From positions 186,001 through 250,000 of the forward strand of contig NZ_MIYK01000010.1 of assembly GCF_002907375.1 (NCBI RefSeq): a stretch of DNA of 64,000 nucleotides, given 5' to 3'. Of the stretch, positions 15,934 to 23,481 are shown one piece after another; within the stretch, counting starts at the first letter, position 1, and each line of letters opens with the position of its first letter. The notes beneath the pieces are model-generated. The model did not search any database. It was not told where the DNA came from and was given only the letters and a program-made list of their open reading frames with translations. Position numbers and translations under genes: made by a program. The DNA comes from Fructilactobacillus lindneri DSM 20690 = JCM 11027. GTDB taxonomy: Bacteria > Bacillota > Bacilli > Lactobacillales > Lactobacillaceae.

Positions 15934-17046
15934 TTATCTTTTAAATTTTCGAAGAATTCTAGATTTCATGGGATATTTAACTACATTTAGTTTTCCGTTG
16001 TTTAGTTGAGCTAAATAAACATCCGGAATGATAGTATGCTGTTTTTTAAGCATTTCAACTAGTTGTGGTTCAGTGATTCCAGCTCGTTCCATCACCAATT
16101 TGTTAATTTGACCATCGGCAATAATTGGATAATTAATCGCTTGATCTTTAAAAGTAGTAACAGTCAGCTGACCATTTTGTTCTAGAGTTGCATTTTTAAC
16201 ATCGCGAAAATTACTAACTCCATCAGTTCTAAGCTTAAAAGCTAGCTCATTAGCATTTACGCCGGTATTTAAAGCACGAGTTACATTTACTTTCCCATCC
16301 AAAATTAAAACTTGCGGTGTCCCGTTGATCAATTTATTAATCGAATTACTCTGACCGGTTAAAAATTTGATTGTAAAGACAATTACGGACCAAATCAAAA
16401 GAATGACAACAAATTGCAGAACGGTAATTTGTGAATTATAAATAATTCCTCCGATTATTCCACCAAGAATATAATTCTGAAGTTGGTCAAGTGCATTGGA
16501 AGGAGCTAGATTACCTTTCCCGGATAAATTAATTTGTAATACTACCATAATTAATCCGACAATAAATTTCAGAGCAATCGAACCATAATCGACGCCATTA
16601 CTATCTGTTCCGCCAAACCCAAAGTTAAATTGAGCCTTATTAACATGCTTAGGGGGATTTACTAACTGAGTTTCTTTTAGATTGTAATTTGATTGATCAT
16701 TATTGAAATTAACTACATAATATTTTTTGCCAATCTGAACTGTCATTCCGTCATTTAAAGCGTTACTACTGGCATATACATCATCTACCGAAACGTGCTT
16801 TTGATCAGCAATCTTTTTTAGTACCTGCACAGTCTGACCAGTTTGAATGGCAATCACTAACGCCCCGGAAAGAGATACTAGGATAAAAAGATTTCTAAAG
16901 CGGGGGTTATTACGATTTCGATAGTAAAATAAACCAACCACGATGATAATAAAGAAAATTAAGGCCATTAAACCTATAAAAAGCTGGTTAGTAATGTTGT
17001 AATTGTGTTTTAAATAATCATATGAATATAAATTCAAGATATACAC
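15934..17046 (-). CDS. Fused DUF3290-DUF421 membrane protein
   Basis: Single 370-residue protein. Residues 1-145 look like DUF3290: an N-terminal YSYDYLKHNYNITNQLFIG, two membrane helices (LMALIFFIIIVVGLFYY and LFILVSLSGALVIAIQTG), then a soluble region with KIGKKYYVVNFNN. From about 155 the DUF421 (YetF-like) part begins: helices IALKFIVGLIMVVLQINLSGKG and ILGGIIGGIIYNS, then the cytoplasmic domain with KLINGTPQVLILDGKV and LAFKLRTDGVSNF. In other lactobacilli I recall these as adjacent separate genes, so the continuous frame is a fusion. Function of both domains is unknown. The gene is monocistronic with its own terminator. Confidence 0.78.
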   Translation of the reverse strand: MYILNLYSYDYLKHNYNITNQLFIGLMALIFFIIIVVGLFYYRNRNNPRFRNLFILVSLSGALVIAIQTGQTVQVLKKIADQKHVSVDDVYASSNALNDGMTVQIGKKYYVVNFNNDQSNYNLKETQLVNPPKHVNKAQFNFGFGGTDSNGVDYGSIALKFIVGLIMVVLQINLSGKGNLAPSNALDQLQNYILGGIIGGIIYNSQITVLQFVVILLIWSVIVFTIKFLTGQSNSINKLINGTPQVLILDGKVNVTRALNTGVNANELAFKLRTDGVSNFRDVKNATLEQNGQLTVTTFKDQAINYPIIADGQINKLVMERAGITEPQLVEMLKKQHTIIPDVYLAQLNNGKLNVVKYPMKSRILRKFKR

Positions 17047-17078
17047 CTCAATATTAAGATTGAATTTTGTATGTAATC

Positions 17079-17121
17079 AAAAAATACCCACAACTAAAAC
17101 ATTGGTTGCGAGTATTTTTTG
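17079..17121 (-). terminator. perR terminator
   Basis: AAAATAC and CAAC (from 17080) pair with GTTG and GTATTTT (to 17119), with an interrupted stem and flanking U-run on the minus strand. Confidence 0.6.
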
Positions 17122-17122
17122 T

Positions 17123-17569
17123 TTATTTGGCTTCTTTTTCTTGACATTCTTTACAAATCCCATGGACTTCAACACTAGTAACAGTCGGTTTAAACCCATC
17201 TTTACTAGCAGCTTCTTGTAAATGTTTATCAATTTCTGGAAATTCGGGATCATCAACATCAATAATCTTATTACAATTATCGCAGGTAGCATGAAAATGA
17301 GGATGATCGTAAAAATCATAACGATAACCACCATCAACGCTAGGCATTTCAATGATAAGATTTAACTTTTTGAATAATCTCAAATTGTTGTAAACAGTTG
17401 CCATGCTTAAGTTAGGAAATGTTTTTTCCAAAATATGAAAGATAGTTTCAACGGAAGGATGTTCATCAGTTTCAATCATATATTTTAAGATAATTTGACG
17501 TTGTGGTGTAATCCGAACATTGTTTTCTTTCAAACGGTTCATTGCATTTTCATAACGTTTGTCTGTCAT
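17123..17569 (-). CDS. perR: Fur-family regulator, PerR-like
   Basis: Metal-dependent peroxide-sensing repressor of 148 residues. The N-terminal winged helix reads VRITPQRQIILKYMIETDEHPSVETIF and SMATVYNNLRLFKKLNLI. The dimer domain has YDHPHFHATCDNC, giving the regulatory metal site (Asp and two His) and the first zinc CxxC, and the second zinc CxxC is in GICKEC. The regulatory Asp beyond CDNCNKIIDVDD favours PerR over Fur. Start ATG at 17569 has GAGGTG. It is likely to act on the VIT operon 1.8 kb away, whose promoter carries a PerR-type box. Its own promoter shows no clear PerR box. Confidence 0.87.
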   Translation of the reverse strand: MTDKRYENAMNRLKENNVRITPQRQIILKYMIETDEHPSVETIFHILEKTFPNLSMATVYNNLRLFKKLNLIIEMPSVDGGYRYDFYDHPHFHATCDNCNKIIDVDDPEFPEIDKHLQEAASKDGFKPTVTSVEVHGICKECQEKEAK

Positions 17570-17679
17570 AATGACACCTCTATTCTAAACGTATTTTTTA
17601 AATCACAATTCACTATAGTACAACCTATTAGTATATTACAGTATATTCCTATATAGGCATAAATTTCAAATAATAAACA

Positions 17680-20034
17680 CTATGAATCTGATTTCCAGAA
17701 ATTTTTGATTTCATTTTGAAGTTCGGTGAGATTGTGTGCAATTTGATAATTGCGCCAAGTTGGAGGAAATAATTCGGTATAACGTCGTTGTGTAAATCTT
17801 CGATCCATTAGTAAAATGATCCCTTGATCCTGATATCCACGAATTAAACGTCCTGCAGCTTGAAAGACATTATTTAATCCAGGTAACTGATAGGCATATT
17901 CAAAACCATGACCATTATCTGCATCAAAATAATCTCGAATTAAATTAGTTTCTGTGTTTAAGCCAGGCAAACCAACGCCAACAATGCCAACGCCGATTAA
18001 TTTATCACCAACTAAATCAATTCCTTCCGAAAAAAGTCCTCCAAGCAATGCGAATCCAACGACTGGTTGTTGTTGTGGTTGATTAAATGTTTGTAGAAAC
18101 TTAGTTCGTTGTTCGTCATCCATATTGGGTTTTTGACAAATAGTATTTATTTCCGGAAATTTAGTTTTAAAAGCATCATAAACCATTTCTAAGTATACAT
18201 TTGATGGTGCAAAAATTAAATAATTACCTTTTTTTTCTTTAATGAGGTCATAGATTGAACTAATGATTTTATCGAGACTTTGTTCACGATTATTATATGT
18301 TGTATCAATGTAGGAAGTAATGATGATTTTTTGGTGCTTAGTATCAAATGGTGATGGTAATTGATATTTCAAACTTTCTGGCTCGTCACCTAATACTTTT
18401 GTGTAGTATTTCATAGGCGATAGGGTAGCAGAAAATAAAACGGCACCGCCACCTAAATTAAGAGTATCGGCAATAAAAGGACTGGGATCCATACAGAATA
18501 AGCGAACAGTAATTTGATTCTTATTAAGTAACACTCTGAATTTAAAATTAGGACCAAAATATTCATCAATTTTTAAATAAGTTGTACATTGAAAGAAAAA
18601 ATCAAGTATTTTGTCGGTAACATCACCTGGAGTCTGTTTTGCGAGCCATTTCCGCAAAACTTGAACTAAATTTGTGATTGACTTAGTGAATTTTTCGTCC
18701 GTTTCCAAATAATCGCGTTCGGTTTGTTGTTCCTCCAGAAGTGGTTTTGCAATTCTTTTGAAATTTCTTTGAAGACTGCGCAGTTTAGTGATTACTGGTT
18801 GATCGTTTTCATTGTCTTTATGTAACAAAGATAGCAAGTCGGTAATTGCAGAATTAGATAAGTTAGCAGAATACATCTCTCGTGAACGATCTACTAGGTT
18901 ATGTGCTTCATCAATTAAATAAAAATTTTCCTTATTTTCAATTTCAAAAAAACGTTGTAAGTGGACCTTTGGATCAAATAAATGATTATAATCGCCAATG
19001 ATGATATCACAAAATAAACTAGCATCTAATGAAAATTCAAATGGATCAAGGGTATATTGGCGTGCATATTTTTCAATTACAGCGCGATTAATTTGATGAT
19101 TATTTAACAAAAGATCTTTTAAGGCTGGCTTTAACCGATCATAATATCCAATCATATAAGGATTTTCTTCTGGAGCAACCTCTTGTTCTTCTGGAAATTT
19201 GATTTTATCTTTGGCAGTTAACGTGATACTTCGAATTTTTAAACCATTATTGCTCATGAGACCAATTGCTTCTTCGGCTACCCGTCGCGTACTTTGCTTA
19301 GCAGTTAGATAGAAAATCCGTTTAATTTTTTCAGTTGCTAATACTTTGACTGCAGGAAATAGAGTAGAAATGGTTTTTCCCGTTCCAGTAGGAGCTTCTG
19401 CAAACAGGTGTTTGTTAAGTAAGGCTGATTTGTAAACCGCGGCAGCTAATTCATGTTGCCCAGCTCGATATTTTCCAAAAGGAAAGGTTAGTTGAGTAGT
19501 TGAAGTAACTTTTTCCGCATTTAACTGATCTTGCAACTGGAGCCACTCTTCATAATCACTAACTAATTGATTAAAAAATTTTGTAGCTTCAGTCTTACTG
19601 ATTGTTTTTTCAGTTTTCGTAACAATTTCATCAGGAGTTTGAACATAAGTTAGATGTAATTTAACTTCATCTAATTCTGGATGGCTGTTCATTAGTAAAT
19701 AAGCATAGGTTTGTGCTTGACCCCAGTACAGGGTTAATTTATTTTCAGGAATATCTTTGAATTCGATATCAGATGTTTTAATTTCTTCAATTGTAGCGGT
19801 TTGGTCTCTAAGAATTACTCCATCAGCACGACCGTGGATTAAAAATTCATGACCATTAATTTGGGCCGCTTTTTCTAAATAAAATTCTGCCTGATAGTCG
19901 CTTGACTGCTTCCTTTGTAGTTTTCGATGAATACGAGAACCAGTTTGAGCTGTGTTCATACTACTAAGACTGGTAGCCAAATCACCACTTCGCAAAATGA
20001 AGCCGACTAGGTCGCACACTCCTATCTTGTTCAC
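17680..20034 (-). CDS. PD-(D/E)XK nuclease fused to DinG/XPD-type helicase, Fe-S cysteines absent
   Basis: 784-residue DNA repair-type protein. Residues 30-165 are a RecB/Cas4-like nuclease: H36, D71 (GRADG), E84-x-K86 (EEIKTS) and QxxxY at 106-110. The XPD/DinG-like helicase follows: Walker A APTGTGKT at 214-221, DEAH at 375-378, FSATLSP later, and the motif VI region QAAGRLIRG. The four cysteines that hold the [4Fe-4S] cluster in relatives should lie at about KIC(279), CNPE(287), YCP(291) and CPFE(330). Here these read KIKF, APEE, ENPY and DPFE, so every ligand is gone while the neighbouring residues persist. Start GTG at 20034 follows AAGGAGGTG. This is a cluster-free variant. Confidence 0.85.
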   Translation of the reverse strand: MNKIGVCDLVGFILRSGDLATSLSSMNTAQTGSRIHRKLQRKQSSDYQAEFYLEKAAQINGHEFLIHGRADGVILRDQTATIEEIKTSDIEFKDIPENKLTLYWGQAQTYAYLLMNSHPELDEVKLHLTYVQTPDEIVTKTEKTISKTEATKFFNQLVSDYEEWLQLQDQLNAEKVTSTTQLTFPFGKYRAGQHELAAAVYKSALLNKHLFAEAPTGTGKTISTLFPAVKVLATEKIKRIFYLTAKQSTRRVAEEAIGLMSNNGLKIRSITLTAKDKIKFPEEQEVAPEENPYMIGYYDRLKPALKDLLLNNHQINRAVIEKYARQYTLDPFEFSLDASLFCDIIIGDYNHLFDPKVHLQRFFEIENKENFYLIDEAHNLVDRSREMYSANLSNSAITDLLSLLHKDNENDQPVITKLRSLQRNFKRIAKPLLEEQQTERDYLETDEKFTKSITNLVQVLRKWLAKQTPGDVTDKILDFFFQCTTYLKIDEYFGPNFKFRVLLNKNQITVRLFCMDPSPFIADTLNLGGGAVLFSATLSPMKYYTKVLGDEPESLKYQLPSPFDTKHQKIIITSYIDTTYNNREQSLDKIISSIYDLIKEKKGNYLIFAPSNVYLEMVYDAFKTKFPEINTICQKPNMDDEQRTKFLQTFNQPQQQPVVGFALLGGLFSEGIDLVGDKLIGVGIVGVGLPGLNTETNLIRDYFDADNGHGFEYAYQLPGLNNVFQAAGRLIRGYQDQGIILLMDRRFTQRRYTELFPPTWRNYQIAHNLTELQNEIKNFWKSDS

Positions 20035-20067
20035 TATTTACACCTCCTTGATTAATGACAAAGAAAA

Positions 20068-20090
20068 AAAGCAACTCAGAAAGTTGCTTT
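20068..20090 (-). terminator. Terminator overlapping a stop codon
   Basis: AAAGCAACT (20068-20076) pairs with AGTTGCTTT (20082-20090), with the minus-strand U-run after it. It overlaps the stop codon of the 113-residue gene. Confidence 0.65.
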
Positions 20091-20430
20091 ACTCTTCAGC
20101 CCATTGATTGAATTTGTTGGCATTTTTTCCTAGATAATTAATTGCTTCTCTAGCTAGTTCTGCTTTTTCTTGTTGCCCGTCTTCAGGTTCGATATGATAA
20201 AAATCGCAAATAAAACCTTGAGCTAAGTTTTCATACTGATTTTTACGACCATAACCATCATCTTCTAATAATTTATCAAGACCAGTTAAATCATTTTTTC
20301 CGGCTTCATAAAGTTGTTGGGCTAAATCGGGTTTGGGGCCTAGGATTGATTCAGCATACTTAATTAAGAAATCATTCATGTCAATCGCAATTTTTTCACG
20401 TTCTTGGCGTTCCAGCTTTTTTTTAGACAT
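20089..20430 (-). CDS. Hypothetical soluble protein, 113 residues
   Basis: Starts at ATG 20430 (GAGGTG seven bases upstream; a GTG three codons earlier is too close to that RBS). The N-terminus is Lys/Arg/Glu-rich (MSKKKLERQEREKIA), the middle is helical (NDFLIKYAESILGPKPDLAQ) and there is a GYGRKNQYENLAQGFICDF segment. The ends are acidic. No named family or motif is recognised. It lies 55 bases before the helicase gene on the same strand but is separated by its own terminator, so it is probably expressed separately. Confidence 0.6.
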   Translation of the reverse strand: MSKKKLERQEREKIAIDMNDFLIKYAESILGPKPDLAQQLYEAGKNDLTGLDKLLEDDGYGRKNQYENLAQGFICDFYHIEPEDGQQEKAELAREAINYLGKNANKFNQWAEE

Positions 20431-20480
20431 TCGTTTCACCTCATGATTATTTTAAAATATTTTGGATCTAAATGATAGCA

Positions 20481-20627
20481 CTAATGACGACTACTACGAA
20501 GGTTATGGTTGCCTTTGACTTTGATGCTGTGTCGTTTATACCTTAACTTCTCGTCGTTGCTGACAAAGTGAAAATGTTTCATTTTACCATTATATGGTTT
20601 TCCAGCTAATCTAAGTTTGAGCCATTC
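20481..20627 (-). other. In-frame 48-codon extension after the TAA of the upstream gene
   Basis: Directly after the TAA at 20628-20630, the same frame stays open for 48 codons (beginning EWLKLRLAGKPYNGK) and then ends at TAG (20481-20483). The tail is rich in His, Lys, Arg and Asn. An internal ATG could give a 33-residue peptide, but it lacks a good RBS. A TATAAT at about 20589 precedes it. It may be a readthrough product, the remnant of a longer gene, a small gene or a structured RNA with the complementary blocks ACGAC and GTCGT. Confidence 0.35.
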
Positions 20628-20855
20628 TTACATAGTAGTAATAATACTTCGTGCAGATGTTACTCGGCTAGGAATCTTTTCTTGCTCAGCAGCAGGTAAA
20701 ATGTTAGTTTTGACTTGATTTTGTAATTTTAAATGGTACTGAACTAATTCATTATTAAGCGGTTCATTACAATACAGATTGAACAACTTTTGAACTTCCC
20801 GCATGGCATCTTTTGAATCTGTGGGCTGATAGTATCTTTTTTCATTATTAGACAT
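20628..20855 (-). CDS. Hypothetical 75-residue protein, possibly bacteriocin-immunity-like
   Basis: ATG at 20855 with flanking GAGGTATTT, a weak RBS. The protein is largely helical and charged: MREVQKLFNLYCNEPLNN, then LVQYHLKLQNQVKTN. Short, helical, Leu-rich proteins of this kind include bacteriocin immunity proteins, but I see no decisive motif. It ends at TAA and continues in frame into the 48-codon extension. There is no bacteriocin precursor nearby. Confidence 0.5.
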   Translation of the reverse strand: MSNNEKRYYQPTDSKDAMREVQKLFNLYCNEPLNNELVQYHLKLQNQVKTNILPAAEQEKIPSRVTSARSIITTM

Positions 20856-20993
20856 GATTTAAATACCTCGTATTAGTAGTATAGGCGAGATGGATAATAA
20901 ATGAAACCAATTTAGCGTAAAAGCATTATCTCAATGGCGGATGTGATACCATAGAATATGACTATTTTACGAGTTTAGGAGCAACAAGATACT

Positions 20994-21965
20994 ATGAAAA
21001 ATATTTTAGCAATTCATACAGGCGGTACTATTTCGATGTCACAAGATGAAGGTGGTGCAGTCGTTCCCAACGCACAGAACCCAATTAGCAATGAAATTTC
21101 GGGATTAACGAATATTAATGTAATTAATGAAGAATTATTTAATTTACCATCACCTCATATGACGCCGCAAATTATGCTACAAGTAAAAAATCGCATTCAA
21201 AAGGCAATTGAAGATGGCATTGATGGAGTGGTAGTGACCCACGGGACTGATTCATTGGAGGAAACTGCTTACTTTCTTGATTTAACACTTCCTAGTGATA
21301 TTCCAGTGGTAGTAACAGGAGCAATGCGGTCTTCAAATGAAATCGGATCAGATGGATTTTTTAATTTTAAGTCTGCTATTCAAGTGGCAGCTTCAGACAA
21401 GTCTAAACATAAAGGTGTATTAGTAGTTTTTAACGCTGCAATTTATGCAGCACGTTATGTTACTAAAACTCACACTACCAGTGTAGATACGTTTAAAGCA
21501 CCCGTTTATGGGGCTTTAGGAACAGTTGAACACGGTCGGGTAAATTTCGTCCAAGAACTAATTGGATCGGCAACAACTGATATCGACCATGTGATTGAGC
21601 CAGTTTACCTTTTAAAAACTTATACTGGAATGACTGAGACATTCTTTAAAGCGATTGATAACTATGATACTAAAGGAGTTGTGATTGAAGCGATGGGAGC
21701 TGGGAATTTACCGCCAAAGACAGTTCCAGCCATTGAAAAGATGCTTCAGCACAAGATTCCTGTGATTTTGGTATCACGTTGTTTTATGGGATATGCCCAA
21801 CCAGTCTATGCTTACGAAGGTGGAGGAGTCAGACTTCAACAAATGGGGATTACCTTTAGTGAAAATTTGAATGGTCCGAAAGCACGAATCAAATTAATTG
21901 TTGGACTTAGTGCAGGTAAAACCGGCAACCAGTTAAAGGAATATATGTCCAACGCAATTTCCTAA
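20994..21965 (+). CDS. L-asparaginase
   Basis: Hydrolyses asparagine to aspartate and ammonia. 323 residues with both active-site motifs: N-terminal LAIHTGGTISMSQDEGG (nucleophilic Thr in TGGT) and VVTHGTDSLEETAYFLD (the second Thr-Asp). No signal peptide is present, so it is the cytoplasmic type. Start ATG at 20994 follows AGGAGC ten bases upstream. A gene for an Sm-like-repeat protein follows after only 24 bases, with no terminator between, so they form a transcription unit. Asparagine synthetase is also encoded in this window (36853-38757), so both directions of asparagine metabolism are present. Confidence 0.92.
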   Translation: MKNILAIHTGGTISMSQDEGGAVVPNAQNPISNEISGLTNINVINEELFNLPSPHMTPQIMLQVKNRIQKAIEDGIDGVVVTHGTDSLEETAYFLDLTLPSDIPVVVTGAMRSSNEIGSDGFFNFKSAIQVAASDKSKHKGVLVVFNAAIYAARYVTKTHTTSVDTFKAPVYGALGTVEHGRVNFVQELIGSATTDIDHVIEPVYLLKTYTGMTETFFKAIDNYDTKGVVIEAMGAGNLPPKTVPAIEKMLQHKIPVILVSRCFMGYAQPVYAYEGGGVRLQQMGITFSENLNGPKARIKLIVGLSAGKTGNQLKEYMSNAIS

Positions 21966-21989
21966 TAGAATCGGGGGAAATAAATAATA

Positions 21990-23159
21990 ATGAATAATTA
22001 TCAAAGTAGTGAACTAATTAAAAATTTACATGATTCGCTCCAAAATCATACTTTAGTTAATGTGATTCAGGGTAATTCGTCAATTTTTTACACCGGAATG
22101 GTGATTGCACTTGATAATCAGGGCGTGATTTTAACTACGTATACTGAGGACGGATTAGCCAATGGGTTGGCATATTTAACTTTTGAAGATATTTCTGATG
22201 TTGATTTTTATAGTGAAGATATCACTAAAATGGAAGCTCGAATTGGAGCTGCCCAAAAGTTAGATTTAATTGGAACTAAGCCAGCTGAAATTAAATTAAA
22301 CCAAAAAGTAGACTTGTTAACGCAGGTTTTAGGGAATGCGTTTGTCTATCAGCAACCTATTTTATTGATTAAGAATAACGGAACGATGATGGAGGGATTC
22401 GTAACTTCGCTAGGCAAGCGTCAGGTGCAGTTGTCAACTTTTGATAAATTTGATAGCAGTAATGGAGGACACGCGGATGTTTTAAAATCTGAAGTTCGTT
22501 CTATTGAATTTTTAGGTTTGGAATTAAATCTGCTGAGCAAGTCTAAAAAGCTTTTGCTTACTAATCACATTAAAACGGTTGAGGTTAACGAACAGTTGCA
22601 GATTTATGCTAGCTTGCAAAGAGCGATGGAAAGCGGACGTCGTATTATAATGATTCCTAAAATTAATCCAGAACTTTTTTTCATTGGTCAAGTTAAAGCG
22701 GTAAATGCAGAGGCTGTTATTTTTTCTGTCGTTGATATGAACGGTCAGTTTGGCGGTTATGAGTTAATCCGACTTGATGAAATTGGCGAGTTGGTGCTTA
22801 AAAGCGATTATCTACGACTTATTAATCATTTTGTCTCGCTTAATTTAGCCAACAATACTTATAAACAACCGATTTTAAATGATGAGCGCAGTTTTGATGA
22901 TTCTGTTAATATGTTTGAAGCTTTGTTAAACCAAGCAATGGTTTTTAAACGTTTTTTACGGATTAAAACCAAAGATGGAGAAAGTTATTTTGGCGTTCCA
23001 TTTAAGATTGGATCAGATCGTATTTCGCTTCGGTATATTGATAAAAATAATCCATATGCCACAAAACGGAAGCGGATGAATATTAGCGAGATTGATGAAA
23101 TTGCGTTTGATTATTTGGAAGCAGTCTTAGCAAGAAAACGTATCATGGGAATTAATTAG
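21990..23159 (+). CDS. Hypothetical protein with four tandem beta-barrel (Sm/SH3-like) repeats
   Basis: 389 residues with no signal peptide. Four similar modules can be read by eye: about 20-80 (GMVIALDNQGVILTTY then LTFEDISDVDF), 115-175 (GFVTSLGKRQVQLSTF then VLKSEVRSIEF), 215-270 (GQVKAVNAEAVIFSVV then IRLDEIGELVL), and 318-378 (GVPFKIGSDRISLRYI then MNISEIDEIAF). Each has an apolar strand pair, a loop and an I/V-x-x-x-E/D-I/V closure, as in Sm- or SH3-like beta-barrels. This suggests RNA, nucleotide or protein binding, but the fold call is inference. It is in one operon with asparaginase, 24 bases downstream, and ends at a strong bidirectional terminator. Confidence 0.65.
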   Translation: MNNYQSSELIKNLHDSLQNHTLVNVIQGNSSIFYTGMVIALDNQGVILTTYTEDGLANGLAYLTFEDISDVDFYSEDITKMEARIGAAQKLDLIGTKPAEIKLNQKVDLLTQVLGNAFVYQQPILLIKNNGTMMEGFVTSLGKRQVQLSTFDKFDSSNGGHADVLKSEVRSIEFLGLELNLLSKSKKLLLTNHIKTVEVNEQLQIYASLQRAMESGRRIIMIPKINPELFFIGQVKAVNAEAVIFSVVDMNGQFGGYELIRLDEIGELVLKSDYLRLINHFVSLNLANNTYKQPILNDERSFDDSVNMFEALLNQAMVFKRFLRIKTKDGESYFGVPFKIGSDRISLRYIDKNNPYATKRKRMNISEIDEIAFDYLEAVLARKRIMGIN

Positions 23160-23177
23160 TGAGTTTAATTATTTAAA

Positions 23178-23219
23178 AAAAGTGAAAAATTCTGAATTAT
23201 TTCAGAATTTTTCACTTTT
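23178..23219. terminator. Bidirectional terminator
   Basis: Perfect 19-bp stem, 23178-23196 with 23201-23219, 4-base loop, with A- and T-runs. It serves both the Sm-like-repeat gene and the convergent small gene. Confidence 0.9.
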
Positions 23220-23419
23220 TATTTGTTATGAATTAAAAATTCTTTGATGAACTTAACTTCATCAGGGTTCGGTTTATCCCACATGCTTTTAATTGCGTGA
23301 TAACGTTCGACTGTCATGTGTAAATTAACTGCCATTTGGTTATCATCAATATCGTGTTTTTCTTCGTACTTGATTAAATCAGTAGCAATTTTACTGAAAT
23401 CTTCGTCGATATAAGCCAT
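23219..23419 (-). CDS. Small helix-turn-helix-like protein, 66 residues
   Basis: ATG at 23419 with AGGAGG seven bases upstream; an upstream ATG six codons earlier lacks a suitable RBS position. The sequence is all helical: YEEKHDIDDNQMAVNLHMTV, then RYHAIKSMWDKPNPDE. The helix-turn-helix-like arrangement resembles the short XRE-type proteins common in lactobacilli, but no recognition-helix motif is secure. The 3' end shares the bidirectional terminator at 23178-23219. Confidence 0.6.
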   Translation of the reverse strand: MAYIDEDFSKIATDLIKYEEKHDIDDNQMAVNLHMTVERYHAIKSMWDKPNPDEVKFIKEFLIHNK

Positions 23420-23481
23420 TCTTTTCCTCCTAAACACTCTTTGATTTCATTATAACGTAAATTAACTTCATTTTTATAAAC

